A DNA stretch of 64,000 bases from PALSA-1335 sp965231025 (GTDB lineage: Bacteria; Patescibacteriota; Gracilibacteria; UBA1369): assembly GCA_965231025.1 (NCBI GenBank), contig OZ246407.1, positions 620,001-684,000 of the forward strand. The letters are read 5' to 3'. The notes under the pieces were generated by a model, which had not been told where the DNA came from, did not search any database, and worked only from the letters and a program-made list of their open reading frames with translations. Position 1 is the stretch's first letter, and the number at the start of each line of letters is the position of its first letter. Made by a program: the position numbers and the translations under genes. This document shows, piece by piece, positions 35,359-44,130 of this stretch.

Positions 35359-35364
35359 ATTATA
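35359..35364 (-). promoter_or_regulatory. Extended -10 element for the 547-aa gene
   Basis: Minus-strand TGC followed by TATAAT, about 23 nt before the expected leader end and 29-34 nt before the ATG at 35330. No good -35; the palindrome at 35396-35415 lies where an upstream regulator would bind. Confidence 0.5.
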
Positions 35365-35395
35365 GCACAAAGAATATCCTCTTCCCAGATTAAGA

Positions 35396-35415
35396 AGGTG
35401 AGTATACACTCACCT
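35396..35415. promoter_or_regulatory. Palindromic operator-like site upstream of umuD
   Basis: AGGTGAGT, ATAC, ACTCACCT: perfect 8-bp arms with a 4-nt centre. A TATAGA hexamer overlaps its right edge at 35415-35420, 19 nt before the umuD ATG, so a bound protein would block the promoter. It does not match the E. coli or Bacillus LexA boxes but is in the position of one. Confidence 0.6.
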
Positions 35416-35438
35416 ATAGAGCACTTATAACTGCCGCA

Positions 35439-35879
35439 ATGTCAAAAGACACCACAAACAAATCCGGACAGGGGAAAAAACAGGAAATCCCCCTCTTTGC
35501 GAATCCGGTGAGTGCCGGATTCCCCTCCCCCGCGGACGATTTTCTGGAAAAAAACCTGGACCTGAACACCCACCTTATTCAGCATCCCGCAGCCACTTTC
35601 TTTGTAAGAGTACAGGGGGAATCCATGATAAACGGCGGAATCCGCCCGGGAGACATCCTCATCGTGGACCGTTCGATCGAACATACGAACAATAAAATCG
35701 TCATAGCCCTGATCAATGGAGAGTTTACGGTAAAACGGGTGAAAAAAGCCGGGACAAAAGTGCTGCTCATTCCGGAAAACCCGCGCTACCATCCGATCCA
35801 GATAACGCAGGACATGAACTTTGAAATATGGGGAGTCGTAACATACGTCATTCATTCGACATTTCATGAATCAACCTGA
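35439..35879 (+). CDS. umuD: UmuD-like S24 peptidase
   Basis: UmuD self-cleaves when RecA filaments form, and the product activates the UmuC polymerase. The 146-aa protein has a candidate cleavage site A26-G27 (NPVSAGFPSP), catalytic S62 (QGESMINGGI) and catalytic K99 (EFTVKRV). It lacks a DNA-binding domain, so it is not LexA itself. The gene overlaps umuC by 14 nt, and a palindromic operator-like site precedes it. Confidence 0.93.
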   Translation: MSKDTTNKSGQGKKQEIPLFANPVSAGFPSPADDFLEKNLDLNTHLIQHPAATFFVRVQGESMINGGIRPGDILIVDRSIEHTNNKIVIALINGEFTVKRVKKAGTKVLLIPENPRYHPIQITQDMNFEIWGVVTYVIHSTFHEST

Positions 35880-37143
35880 ACTTATCGGCCTTGTAGACTG
35901 CAACAATTTCTATGCCTCCTGCGAACGCGTATTCAGACCAAAACTCAGAGGAAGACCTGTCATTGTTTTATCCAACAATGACGGATGCGTCATCGCAAGA
36001 TCCAACGAAGCAAAACAAGCCGGAATCCAGATGGGACAGCCATACTTTGAGTGCGAAAAACTTATAAAAAGAGATGGTATGGCAGTGTTTTCCTCCAACT
36101 TTGCCCTCTATGGAGATTTCTCCGGACGGATCATGGCAATTCTCGAAAATTTCACGACAGACCTGGAAATATATTCCATAGACGAAGCGTTCCTTGATCT
36201 TGGAGGCATACCGGCAGACGAGACCAACAGCTACGCGCAAACCATCAGAAAAACAATAAAACTGTGGACGGGAATACCAGTTTCAATCGGCATAGGACCG
36301 ACCAAAACGCTCGCCAAAATCGCTAACAGAATCGCAAAAAACGACCCGGCATGTCAGGGAGTTTTTAACATCAGTAAACACCACAATTGCGACGGAATAC
36401 TTCAAAAGCTCGGCGTCGGCGAGGTCTGGGGCATCGGAAGACAATTAACAAAATTCCTCCATCAATACGGAATTACCAATGTTCTCCAGCTTAAGAACGC
36501 CAAAGACGAATGGGTCAAAAAACATATGGCGGTAACAGGCTTGCGCACGGTACTTGAACTCCGAGGAATTCAAAAGATCGGACTGGAACACCGTCCCGAA
36601 ACGCAAAAAAGCATCATCACATCGCGATCCTTCCGTCATCCGGTCGAAAGCCTGCGTCCATTGCAGGAAGCGGTGGCGACATTCGTTAGCCGTGCAACGG
36701 AAAAGCTGAGGGAACAACACTGCGCCGCTTCTTATATCCAGGTATACATCAGTACCGGTCATCACCAGCAGGGATCTAGATACTATGAATGCAAAGGCGA
36801 AGAACTCCCCCACCCCAGCATCGCGACCCCGGATTTTATTGAAACAGCCCATAAATGCCTCAAAAAAATCTACAAATACGGTTATAAATACAAGAAAGCC
36901 GGAATCATCATTACCGGAATCGTCCCGGAAAAACACCAGCAACTTGACCTGTTTACCCCGACACGGGAGTACGAAAAGAAGGAAACCCTCATGAAAATCA
37001 TGGATCAGGCAAACTGGCGCTGGGGCAGCGACACCCTTGCCTATGGAGCCACGGGAATACAGAAAGAATGGCGTCACCGTCAGGAAAAACGCTCCCCCAA
37101 CTACACGGGGAACTGGAACGAAATTCTCACCATACGGATATAA
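35866..37143 (+). CDS. umuC: UmuC-like Y-family DNA polymerase
   Basis: The catalytic subunit of DNA polymerase V, used for error-prone lesion bypass. The 425-aa protein begins IGLVDCNNFYASCERVFRP with the first metal aspartate. It continues with VIVLSNNDGCVIARSNEAK, IYSIDEAFLDL with the paired acidic residues, and IGIGPTKTLAKIANRIAK. The little-finger domain and the UmuC-type C-terminus (HQQLDLF, a possible sliding-clamp motif) are present. All catalytic acids look intact. Confidence 0.95.
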   Translation: MNQPELIGLVDCNNFYASCERVFRPKLRGRPVIVLSNNDGCVIARSNEAKQAGIQMGQPYFECEKLIKRDGMAVFSSNFALYGDFSGRIMAILENFTTDLEIYSIDEAFLDLGGIPADETNSYAQTIRKTIKLWTGIPVSIGIGPTKTLAKIANRIAKNDPACQGVFNISKHHNCDGILQKLGVGEVWGIGRQLTKFLHQYGITNVLQLKNAKDEWVKKHMAVTGLRTVLELRGIQKIGLEHRPETQKSIITSRSFRHPVESLRPLQEAVATFVSRATEKLREQHCAASYIQVYISTGHHQQGSRYYECKGEELPHPSIATPDFIETAHKCLKKIYKYGYKYKKAGIIITGIVPEKHQQLDLFTPTREYEKKETLMKIMDQANWRWGSDTLAYGATGIQKEWRHRQEKRSPNYTGNWNEILTIRI

Positions 37144-37188
37144 AAGACCAAACCGTCTGAAAGCCTACTCAAAAACCTCAAAATAAGG

Positions 37189-37194
37189 TATAAT
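37189..37194 (+). promoter_or_regulatory. -10 element for the 1091-aa gene
   Basis: TATAAT 24 nt before the ATG with a weak -35 region; GAAGG just before the ATG is a fair ribosome-binding site. Confidence 0.45.
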
Positions 37195-37217
37195 TATAGG
37201 AATATTTTGAAGGCACT

Positions 37218-40200
37218 ATGGCTGACAACAAACAAAAACCAAACGAAAACCCCCAGGGACAACCTCAGGGCGTTCCCGACGTCCTGAAACTCGGCGACGT
37301 AAAACAATCTCCGAAAGCTCCGCAGATAGCGGCCGAAAAAACCGATGTAAAAAAAGACACAACCAAAGGAGCGGCAGAGATGAAACGTGAAATACTCCAG
37401 ATGGAAGTCAACCCTGACAAGGACACCCCCGCAAAAATCGACCGGCTGGATGCAACCCAGGGACTTGAAAGCAAAGAACAAAAAGAAGGATTTGAACTTT
37501 TGCAAACCGTAACGGTAACGACTCTGTTGGCCGTGCTTTTCGATAACGGAATAAAAAAAGAGGCTCTGCAAACCATTGAAAGTATGGGAGGCATCGGCGG
37601 GGACATGCTTGCCAAACTCAACCCCGCGGAAAGAGTGTCCCTGAAAAAACTGCAGGAAATCGGCGCAAAACCAGGATCCGAATTGTATAGCGCACTCAAA
37701 GAACGATGGAACAGAATGGTGAGCCGGGGACACGAAATCTACACCGGGGCAAAAAAGGCAAAAGAAAGCTTAAGCTCGCCGGCAAAAGGAGTAGCGGGAG
37801 CACCCACGACAGCGCATGAAGAGCCAAAAACATTCTGGGGAAAGATCGGAGATTTCGCAAAAGAGCATCCAATTCTGACGGCGGGGATCGCCATCGGCGG
37901 TGCATACGGCGCGTACAAAATTTTCAAGTGGTTCACATCGTCCGATGAAGAGGAAGAAAAGGAGGAAGGCAAAAAGGGCTTCTTAGGAGGAATAATGGAT
38001 AAAATCCTGGGAGGGAAATGGGCATCCAGACTCAAATGGGGACTGGGGATCAGCGCCGGAATATTTGTTCTGGGTCGTCTGATCGGGAATGAAGACATTG
38101 GGAAATGGCTCAAGGACAAGCTTGGAATAAACATCACGGGCAATCGTCTCAGCCAGTTTTTGATTCACCTTTCGCACGGAGAATTTGTGGAAGCCTTCAA
38201 GGTACTGCTCGCCGGGCCTGACGAAAACTTCGACGTTCACCGCAGGATGGCCGAAAAGATCACCAAGGAAACGGGAACAACCGTGACACCAGAAACACTG
38301 AAAGGTATCGGAGGAATCAAATTCGACGACTATATGTCCATGATTGCCGAAGGAAAATCCGCGGTCGCGGGAGTTCTCGGCCAAATTCCGGGCATCAGCC
38401 TGCTGGTCGGAAGTGCGCAAAGCGCAGAAGAGGAAAAAACCGTCCGTAAATATTTTGAAAACCACAAAGAACAGATCGACCATTTTAAAAACACGACGAC
38501 GACCGTCGATCAGGTGCTGATAAACCTGGATGGAGAGGAAAAACTACCTCCTCCATCACCGGAAGTACAGGCGATTGCGGCGGCAATAGACCAGCTCCCG
38601 CCGGAAAACAAGGCCATGGGGGAAGAGCTGAAACTTGACATGCAAAGGCTTATTCCCGACAGCGACATCGCGAAAGTAGTGGCGGAAGCAAAAAAGATTC
38701 CAATCAATACCGAAAAAATTGAAAAGATATGGGCGGAACGAAAACAGGCATACCAGGAACTTCTGGAGGCGACGAAGAATAAAGACGTCAACGCCATTCC
38801 CGGCAAAGCCGAAAAACTTTTTGAAATCAACAATAAACTCGGAGAAGCACGGAACTCGCTTGTCGAGGAGATCATGAAACGCCGCGGATGGACTGAAGCA
38901 CAACTGTTGGCCGCCACACACCTGCCCAAGGCAATCGGCTGGGCGTTCCTCCCTCAGTGGAAGAAAGAGTACGGGAAATATATGATCGGGAAATACCTAA
39001 AAGCTCCGGTAAAGGCCGTAAAAGAGGTCATCGGTTTGGCAAAAGGAATTCCGAGCAGCGAACTGATAGGCCGGGAATTCAAACCAAGCGCAAATACCGC
39101 GGAAATCGCCGAAGACATCAAAAAGAACAAAGCCGACGTCGACCAGGCCGATAAAAGTCTCAAAGAAGCCGAGAATCAGCCAAAGACAAAGCCGGCAGAC
39201 GAAATTACCCGTGAGATCGAACACAATAAATCAAAGCTGAACCTGTTAAATAAAGACACGGAAATTCACAACGTCAGAAAAACTATTGCCGAAGCGGAAG
39301 CCCAGGTACTGCAGCTCCGGACAAACGGAGGTTCGGCGGCCGACATCGTCAAAGCCGAAAAAATCATCGAAGAAAACAAATCCATGATGCGGACACTCGT
39401 CCATGAACGTCTGGAACTTCAGGGGAAATTTTTAACCTATGAAATAGCCGAAAGAAGGGCAGTCTTCTCAAAGAGGTTTGGAACTGAAGGGGAAAAGGGT
39501 GTTTTGACCAGAACCTACATAGAACAAATGGACGCGCTCGAAAGCTCCATCTCAACTCACAGAAAACAGCTCGACCTCCAGATAGCGGACAGAATGACCG
39601 AGGCTGAAAAGCTTGCCAAAGAGGGAAAAGATATCAAGGCGGTCGCCAAAGAGATCAATGAACTGACCCGGCAAAAAATAAGACTGGACGTCGGCAATAT
39701 TGACACCTACCAGTCCCTCGCAAAAAAATGGACAACAGGATGGGACCTGAACCGCGCGCTGAAAGGAGGAGGAGCCGCCACGCCGGAAATTGAACAAATG
39801 ATGAGACAGGAAAAAAATGAGATGCAGAAATTATGGTACAAAATACTGAACGGACAAAGCTCAAAAGAAGGCGTTGTCAAAAGCGTCACCAATATAACAA
39901 AAGGGAAACTTACCCTTTACGGCGGATTTATGGCATTGGGAACGTACATCAACTTCAGGGACAAACGTGAAAGCGAGGCCTGGAGCAAAGCCCTCACCGA
40001 TTCCGCATTGCAGGCTGCGGTAGACACCATCCCCTTCACATCAACCTACTCGGATTTCTATTCGGCAATAAAAGGTGAAGAAATCATCACCGGACGGAAA
40101 CTCGACGCCACGGATCGCGGATTAAGATTCGCATTTGGTGTTGGTTCAGGACTTTGCGACGCATCTGTACTGGCCGGAACATTCATGAGATTGCGTGCCG

Positions 40201-40493
40201 CGAGAACGATCATGAAGGAAGCAAGCGCCGTTGGCAAAAGTATGGAACTCGGAGAAGCATTGAAAGCCGCAAAAGGCGACATCAACGAAATCGAAGCATT
40301 AAGGGAAATGTCAAAAACCGGGCACTGGGTCAATAAACTTGCTCTTGGCGGAGCATTGGGAACTTTGGGGTACTGCATGATCTTCCAACCGGTAACAACC
40401 ATAGACATCTCCCCTGAGACAAAGGCGATATTGGGAGACCAAATGCAGGATCACGACATTGAACCGCCGAAAATCGATACTCCGGCGGTATAA
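37218..40493 (+). CDS. Unknown 1091-aa membrane/coiled-coil protein with a PT-TG-like segment
   Basis: No family recognised for most of it. The N-terminal 200 residues are polar. Two hydrophobic stretches follow near 217-238 and 273-293, with an acidic/lysine linker between them. Residues 430-900 are long charged helices, likely coiled coil (DIKKNKADVDQADKSLKEAE). Residues 936-980 (IPFTSTYSDFYSAIKG, TGRKLDATDRGLRFAFG) resemble the pre-toxin TG motif found upstream of toxin domains in polymorphic toxins. Glycine-rich hydrophobic segments follow, but no nuclease-like tail does. There is no signal peptide. It stands alone behind its own promoter. Confidence 0.7.
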   Translation: MADNKQKPNENPQGQPQGVPDVLKLGDVKQSPKAPQIAAEKTDVKKDTTKGAAEMKREILQMEVNPDKDTPAKIDRLDATQGLESKEQKEGFELLQTVTVTTLLAVLFDNGIKKEALQTIESMGGIGGDMLAKLNPAERVSLKKLQEIGAKPGSELYSALKERWNRMVSRGHEIYTGAKKAKESLSSPAKGVAGAPTTAHEEPKTFWGKIGDFAKEHPILTAGIAIGGAYGAYKIFKWFTSSDEEEEKEEGKKGFLGGIMDKILGGKWASRLKWGLGISAGIFVLGRLIGNEDIGKWLKDKLGINITGNRLSQFLIHLSHGEFVEAFKVLLAGPDENFDVHRRMAEKITKETGTTVTPETLKGIGGIKFDDYMSMIAEGKSAVAGVLGQIPGISLLVGSAQSAEEEKTVRKYFENHKEQIDHFKNTTTTVDQVLINLDGEEKLPPPSPEVQAIAAAIDQLPPENKAMGEELKLDMQRLIPDSDIAKVVAEAKKIPINTEKIEKIWAERKQAYQELLEATKNKDVNAIPGKAEKLFEINNKLGEARNSLVEEIMKRRGWTEAQLLAATHLPKAIGWAFLPQWKKEYGKYMIGKYLKAPVKAVKEVIGLAKGIPSSELIGREFKPSANTAEIAEDIKKNKADVDQADKSLKEAENQPKTKPADEITREIEHNKSKLNLLNKDTEIHNVRKTIAEAEAQVLQLRTNGGSAADIVKAEKIIEENKSMMRTLVHERLELQGKFLTYEIAERRAVFSKRFGTEGEKGVLTRTYIEQMDALESSISTHRKQLDLQIADRMTEAEKLAKEGKDIKAVAKEINELTRQKIRLDVGNIDTYQSLAKKWTTGWDLNRALKGGGAATPEIEQMMRQEKNEMQKLWYKILNGQSSKEGVVKSVTNITKGKLTLYGGFMALGTYINFRDKRESEAWSKALTDSALQAAVDTIPFTSTYSDFYSAIKGEEIITGRKLDATDRGLRFAFGVGSGLCDASVLAGTFMRLRAARTIMKEASAVGKSMELGEALKAAKGDINEIEALREMSKTGHWVNKLALGGALGTLGYCMIFQPVTTIDISPETKAILGDQMQDHDIEPPKIDTPAV

Positions 40494-40499
40494 GCATCC

Positions 40500-42080
40500 T
40501 CAGGTCAATTTTTTCACCATATACGTCCCCTCAAGTTCATATCCAAGCTTCCGGTAATATTCCCGAACCCCGATGCCGCTGATGACGGCCATTTTTTTGT
40601 ACCCGTTTTTAAGGGCGATCTCTTCAGCCCTGTTCATCATGCGGCGGCCCAGGCCGATGTGCTGCGACACGGACTTTTCACGGGCGGAAATCTCCACCTG
40701 TTCCCCGTAGGTATGAACTTCGCGGACAAGGGCCGCCCCCTCAAGTTCTTTCATGAAATGTTTCTTCCCTTTCAGGCTGTAGGAAGAAAACCTCAAACGC
40801 AGCAAAGAAGAAAGCCTGTCGCGTTTCATGTCGTCGAACGTAATAAAAAATTCACGGCCCTCCGAAGCTTCCATTTCCTTCACATTCAACGTCAGATCCT
40901 CAAAATTCACTTTTTCATCCTTGATCTCGCGGCAGCGGATACAGCGGCATTGGACATCCGACTGCTTCATTTTTGCCTGAATCAATTGGCGTAAATTTGA
41001 AATCTTGGAACCGGCCGTGATCGTCATCGCGGGGATATCGCGATACAGACGGGTGATACGGGTATACTCCGGAATGGTTTGCTTAACCCTCACCAGCAAA
41101 TCAACGAGATCATCGTCAGTGTACGGAACATGCAGCCCCTTCTTCCAGATACCTTCAAGCTGGGACCACGGAACAACCATCGTGGGGTAAATCTTGAGCC
41201 AGTCCGGACGGTAAGCGGGATTCCTGAACAGTTCGACCATGTCCTCATAATCGATCTCCGGGGTACTTCCGTAAAGATTCGGCATCATGTGGCAGTTCAC
41301 CTTATAGGCGGCATCACGGATAAGCTGGAGCGCACGCTTGGTTTCCGCAATCCCGTGTCCCCTTTTGTTTATCTCAAGAACCTTATCGTTCAGACTCTGG
41401 ACCCCTATTTCAATCTTGGTGCACCCCAACCGGCGCAGACGTTTCAATTCATCTTCAGTGATATGATCCGGCCTGGTTTCAAAAGAGAGGCCTATACAAC
41501 GGTTTTCCGCGGTCTCATTAATTTTCTGGGCTTCTTCCAGCGACCTGGATTTGCTTCCATTTAAAGCATTATAAATCCCCCGCGTAAAATCGGTCTGATA
41601 GCGATGGGGATAAAAAGAAAAAGTTCCACCCGACACGATGACATCAATTTTATTTGTTCTGTGTCCCGTTTTGTTCAGACTGCTCAGCCGATTAAGGGTT
41701 TGTTTGTAAGAATCAAAATTATTAAGAATCGCCCGCATGATGGCAGGTTCATTGGAGAGATAACTTTTTGGCATCTCCGGCTCGGTAGGGCAAAAAATAC
41801 ACTTTCCCGGGCAAGGATAAGCCTTCGTAATAACCGTGATGGACGCAATGCCTGAAAGCGAGCGAACCGAACGTTTTCGGAGGATTTTCATAAAGTTCCG
41901 GTCCTCAGGCAACTCCCCTTTCTCGATAAGCTGGCGGTAAGCCTGAATCATCTCCGAATTACTGGGGAAGCTGGTTTTATTCCGGACGGCAAAACGGTTC
42001 TTTAATTGATGTAACCCTTCGGAATCATTAAGCTTGGCTTCATAAGCCTCTTTGACCAGATTTTCGAGCGCAACTTGCAT
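40500..42080 (-). CDS. elp3: Elp3-family tRNA wobble-uridine modifying enzyme (radical SAM + GNAT)
   Basis: Elp3 installs the carboxymethyl group on U34 of tRNA (cm5U) using SAM radical chemistry and acetyl-CoA. The 526-aa protein has the radical-SAM cluster cysteines in KAYPCPGKCIFCPTEPEMP and the core GLSFETRPDHITEDELKRLR and GCTKIEIGVQSLND. The lysine-acetyltransferase-like C-terminus has IGLGRRMMNRAEEIA and VREYYRKLGYELEGTYMVKK. Length and order match archaeal and bacterial stand-alone Elp3. It is divergent from a Trm9-like methyltransferase only about 100 nt away. Confidence 0.94.
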   Translation of the reverse strand: MQVALENLVKEAYEAKLNDSEGLHQLKNRFAVRNKTSFPSNSEMIQAYRQLIEKGELPEDRNFMKILRKRSVRSLSGIASITVITKAYPCPGKCIFCPTEPEMPKSYLSNEPAIMRAILNNFDSYKQTLNRLSSLNKTGHRTNKIDVIVSGGTFSFYPHRYQTDFTRGIYNALNGSKSRSLEEAQKINETAENRCIGLSFETRPDHITEDELKRLRRLGCTKIEIGVQSLNDKVLEINKRGHGIAETKRALQLIRDAAYKVNCHMMPNLYGSTPEIDYEDMVELFRNPAYRPDWLKIYPTMVVPWSQLEGIWKKGLHVPYTDDDLVDLLVRVKQTIPEYTRITRLYRDIPAMTITAGSKISNLRQLIQAKMKQSDVQCRCIRCREIKDEKVNFEDLTLNVKEMEASEGREFFITFDDMKRDRLSSLLRLRFSSYSLKGKKHFMKELEGAALVREVHTYGEQVEISAREKSVSQHIGLGRRMMNRAEEIALKNGYKKMAVISGIGVREYYRKLGYELEGTYMVKKLT

Positions 42081-42181
42081 AAATCAAAAATTTGATGCCT
42101 TCTAGGAGTTGCAGCTTACAGGGAAAATTGATATTTTACAACACACATGAGGCAAAAACCGAGTATCATTCAGAAATCGCG

Positions 42182-42892
42182 ATGGACGAAAAAACGGCAA
42201 AAAAAATCATGATGGATGTGACAAAAACCTACAACGAGATCAGTAAGGAATTTTCGAACACCAGATCTTTCGCCGGAAAGGAATTTAAGGTGTTCAGGGA
42301 ATACCTCCGCCCAGGGCAAACCATCATGGATCTTGGATGCGGAAATGGCAGATTGCTCCAGTTCCTGGAAAAAGAAGCTTCGTCCTGGCATCTCAAAACC
42401 TTCTATTATCATGGGGTGGACGCGAGCAAAAACCTTCTCGCCGAAGCCCGTAAGAAATATCCGCACCGTACCTTCCAAAACGGTGAAATGACAAAAATCC
42501 CCGACAAAGAGAACAGTATTGATCTCCTTTTCTGCATCAGGGCATTCCACCACCTTCCAAACCGCAAAACAAGACTCAAAGCCCTGAAAGAAATGAAACG
42601 GGTACTGAAATCAAACGGAACAATAATCCTCACCGTGTGGAACCTCTGGCAAAAAAAATACCGGTGGCAACTGACCAAGGCCATCTTGAGGAGTATAGTG
42701 ACGCTTGGAAGATACGCGCCGAACGACACGTTCATACCATGGGGAAAAGAAAAAAAACCACGTTACTACCACGCTTTTACCATTCAAGAACTCAAAAAGC
42801 TCGCGCAGGAATCCGGACTGGACATTCTTGAGCTCTCAAAAGCCGATCCCGGAACCCAAAGCCACGATTTCATTCTTATCTGCAAAAAATGA
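42182..42892 (+). CDS. Class I SAM methyltransferase resembling Trm9/ALKBH8 tRNA methyltransferase
   Basis: The 236-aa protein starts with MMDVTKTYNEISKEFSNTR, very like the N-terminus of yeast Trm9 and the ALKBH8 methyltransferase domain. SAM motif I follows (IMDLGCGNGRLLQF), then SIDLLFCIRAFHHLPNRKTR, a late conserved-position RYYHAFT and a C-terminal helix. Trm9 methylates cm5U34 to mcm5U34, the step after Elp3, and Elp3 is encoded divergently next door. I used the ATG at 42182; an in-frame start 30 codons earlier is not supported. It overlaps wecG by 4 nt (ATGA). Substrate is inference. Confidence 0.75.
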   Translation: MDEKTAKKIMMDVTKTYNEISKEFSNTRSFAGKEFKVFREYLRPGQTIMDLGCGNGRLLQFLEKEASSWHLKTFYYHGVDASKNLLAEARKKYPHRTFQNGEMTKIPDKENSIDLLFCIRAFHHLPNRKTRLKALKEMKRVLKSNGTIILTVWNLWQKKYRWQLTKAILRSIVTLGRYAPNDTFIPWGKEKKPRYYHAFTIQELKKLAQESGLDILELSKADPGTQSHDFILICKK

Positions 42893-43641
42893 ACAAAGAA
42901 CGTACGATCATTTTAGGAGTTCCGTTCGATAACGTGAAACATGGCGAAGCACTCACCATGGCTCTTGAGAGCATCGGTGAAAGCCGCAAACACCCGTTTT
43001 TCATCGCGACACCGAATCCGGAAATGATTCTGACCGCCAGAAAAGATTTTATTTTCCGTGAAATCTTGAAGAACACCGACCTCAACATCCCGGACGGTTT
43101 CGGAATAATTCTCGCCTCCAAACTTACCGAGAAACCTCTGAAAGAACGGGTAACGGGCACAGATCTTATGCAGTCCGTCTGCGACCACGCGCCTCCGGGA
43201 ACAAAAATCTTCCTCCTGGGAGCTGCCCCGGGCATCGCGGAAAAAGCCAGGGCAAACCTCGAACGGAAAAATCCCAAAATACACATTGTGGGATGCTACA
43301 GCGGATCACCAGGAACCGAAGAGGAAAAGCATATCATACAAATGATCAATGAGTCCGGCGCGCAGGTATTGTTCGTCGCGTTTGGTGCGCCCAAACAGGA
43401 GTTCTGGCTATCCAAAAATATTCATCTGCTTCATCACGTAAAACTCACGATGGGAGTCGGCGGAGCTTTTGATTTTATTGCCGGTGAAATCCAACGGGCG
43501 CCCGACTGGATGCGGAAAGCCGGCCTTGAATGGCTCTTCCGGCTCATGAAACAGCCAAGCCGCATCAAAAGAATACTCAACGCGACGGTGGTATTTCCAG
43601 TCCTGTTCCTAATTTCGAAACTGAAAGAAATCGAACTCTGA
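42889..43641 (+). CDS. WecG/TagA/CpsF-family glycosyltransferase
   Basis: The 250-aa GT26-type enzyme transfers an N-acetyl-aminosugar to a lipid-linked acceptor in teichoic-acid, enterobacterial-common-antigen or capsule synthesis. FIATPNPEMILTARKDF, NIPDGFGIILASKL, KIFLLGAAPGIAEKA, FVAFGAPKQEFWL and MGVGGAFDFIAGEIQRAP are the family blocks. The exact sugar cannot be named. It shares ATGA with the methyltransferase gene and is the last gene before the GC-rich island. Confidence 0.9.
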   Translation: MNKERTIILGVPFDNVKHGEALTMALESIGESRKHPFFIATPNPEMILTARKDFIFREILKNTDLNIPDGFGIILASKLTEKPLKERVTGTDLMQSVCDHAPPGTKIFLLGAAPGIAEKARANLERKNPKIHIVGCYSGSPGTEEEKHIIQMINESGAQVLFVAFGAPKQEFWLSKNIHLLHHVKLTMGVGGAFDFIAGEIQRAPDWMRKAGLEWLFRLMKQPSRIKRILNATVVFPVLFLISKLKEIEL

Positions 43642-43688
43642 TAATGATGTCCCTCCACTGATGCTGCAGGTGTGATGCATTAGTAAGT

Positions 43689-43718
43689 GGGCGGGGGATC
43701 TGAATCGATCCCCCGCCC
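43689..43718 (-). terminator. 12-bp perfect hairpin, probable transcription end of island I
   Basis: GGGCGGGGGATC, 6-nt loop, GATCCCCCGCCC. It sits 6 nt past the stop of the 52-aa minus-strand ORF. There is no T run after it, so termination or RNA stabilisation are both possible. Confidence 0.6.
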
Positions 43719-43724
43719 GTCGTC

Positions 43725-43883
43725 TCACCGCAAACGCGGCATGCGCGCCTGCCTGTCATGGCGGCGCTGTTCTTCACTGCAGAAGCTATTCATTCTACCG
43801 GACGCCACCACTTGGCGATTACAACGCCGGATGGCAAAGCGACGAAACGTGTCCTCCGAAAGGGGTAAACCGTTAAAGGCCAC
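43725..43883 (-). CDS. Tiny ORF in island I (52 aa, GTG start, doubtful)
   Basis: GTG at 43883 opens a 52-codon frame (MAFNGLPLSEDTFRRFAIRR at its start, arginine-rich, ending in RQARMPRLR). Third positions are GC-rich. There is no clear Shine-Dalgarno, and the frame is continuous upstream with the stop of the 22-aa ORF, so it could be the remnant of a longer gene. It ends 6 nt before the strong hairpin. Family not recognised. Confidence 0.3.
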   Translation of the reverse strand: MAFNGLPLSEDTFRRFAIRRCNRQVVASGRMNSFCSEEQRRHDRQARMPRLR

Positions 43884-43925
43884 AGTCGCTCGTCGCGTGC
43901 GCTTGAAGGCGGCACGCGGGTTGCC

Positions 43926-43994
43926 TTATAGCGCCGAGCTTCGGCTTGCCGGGTCCATTCCCCGGAGCCTTGGGGTGATCGCTTGCTCGGTCAT
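43926..43994 (-). CDS. Tiny ORF in island I (22 aa)
   Basis: ATG at 43994 overlaps the TGA of the preceding 21-aa ORF (ATGA), a coupled start. It begins MTEQAITPRLRG. Too short to classify; supported only by the overlap and the order of ORFs. Confidence 0.3.
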   Translation of the reverse strand: MTEQAITPRLRGMDPASRSSAL

Positions 43995-44056
43995 GCCGGG
44001 TTCGCCTTCGCGTTCACGCTGGGGAACACACTCGGGGGTCCGACGCAACGGGTCAT
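43991..44056 (-). CDS. Tiny ORF in island I (21 aa) with consensus Shine-Dalgarno
   Basis: AGGAGGT (44067-44061) lies 4 nt before the ATG at 44056. The peptide begins MTRCVGPPSVFPSV. Such an ideal ribosome-binding site is unusual among the neighbouring genes. Its stop overlaps the next start, suggesting a leader-peptide type arrangement. Confidence 0.4.
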   Translation of the reverse strand: MTRCVGPPSVFPSVNAKANPA

Positions 44057-44130
44057 GATGACCTCCTGCTGGACGTTTACGGCGATAAATCGCCGTCCCA
44101 TTCGGTAGTTTGACTAGGCTACCTGATGGA

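Noticed and set aside
35396..35415. Classical LexA box upstream of umuD
   Set aside because: The palindrome has neither the CTGT-N8-ACAG nor the GAAC-N4-GTTC pattern, so I call it only operator-like.
43687..44058. 123-aa plus-strand ORF in island I
   Set aside because: It runs antisense to an ordered chain of starts, stops and ribosome-binding sites on the minus strand and has no start signal of its own.
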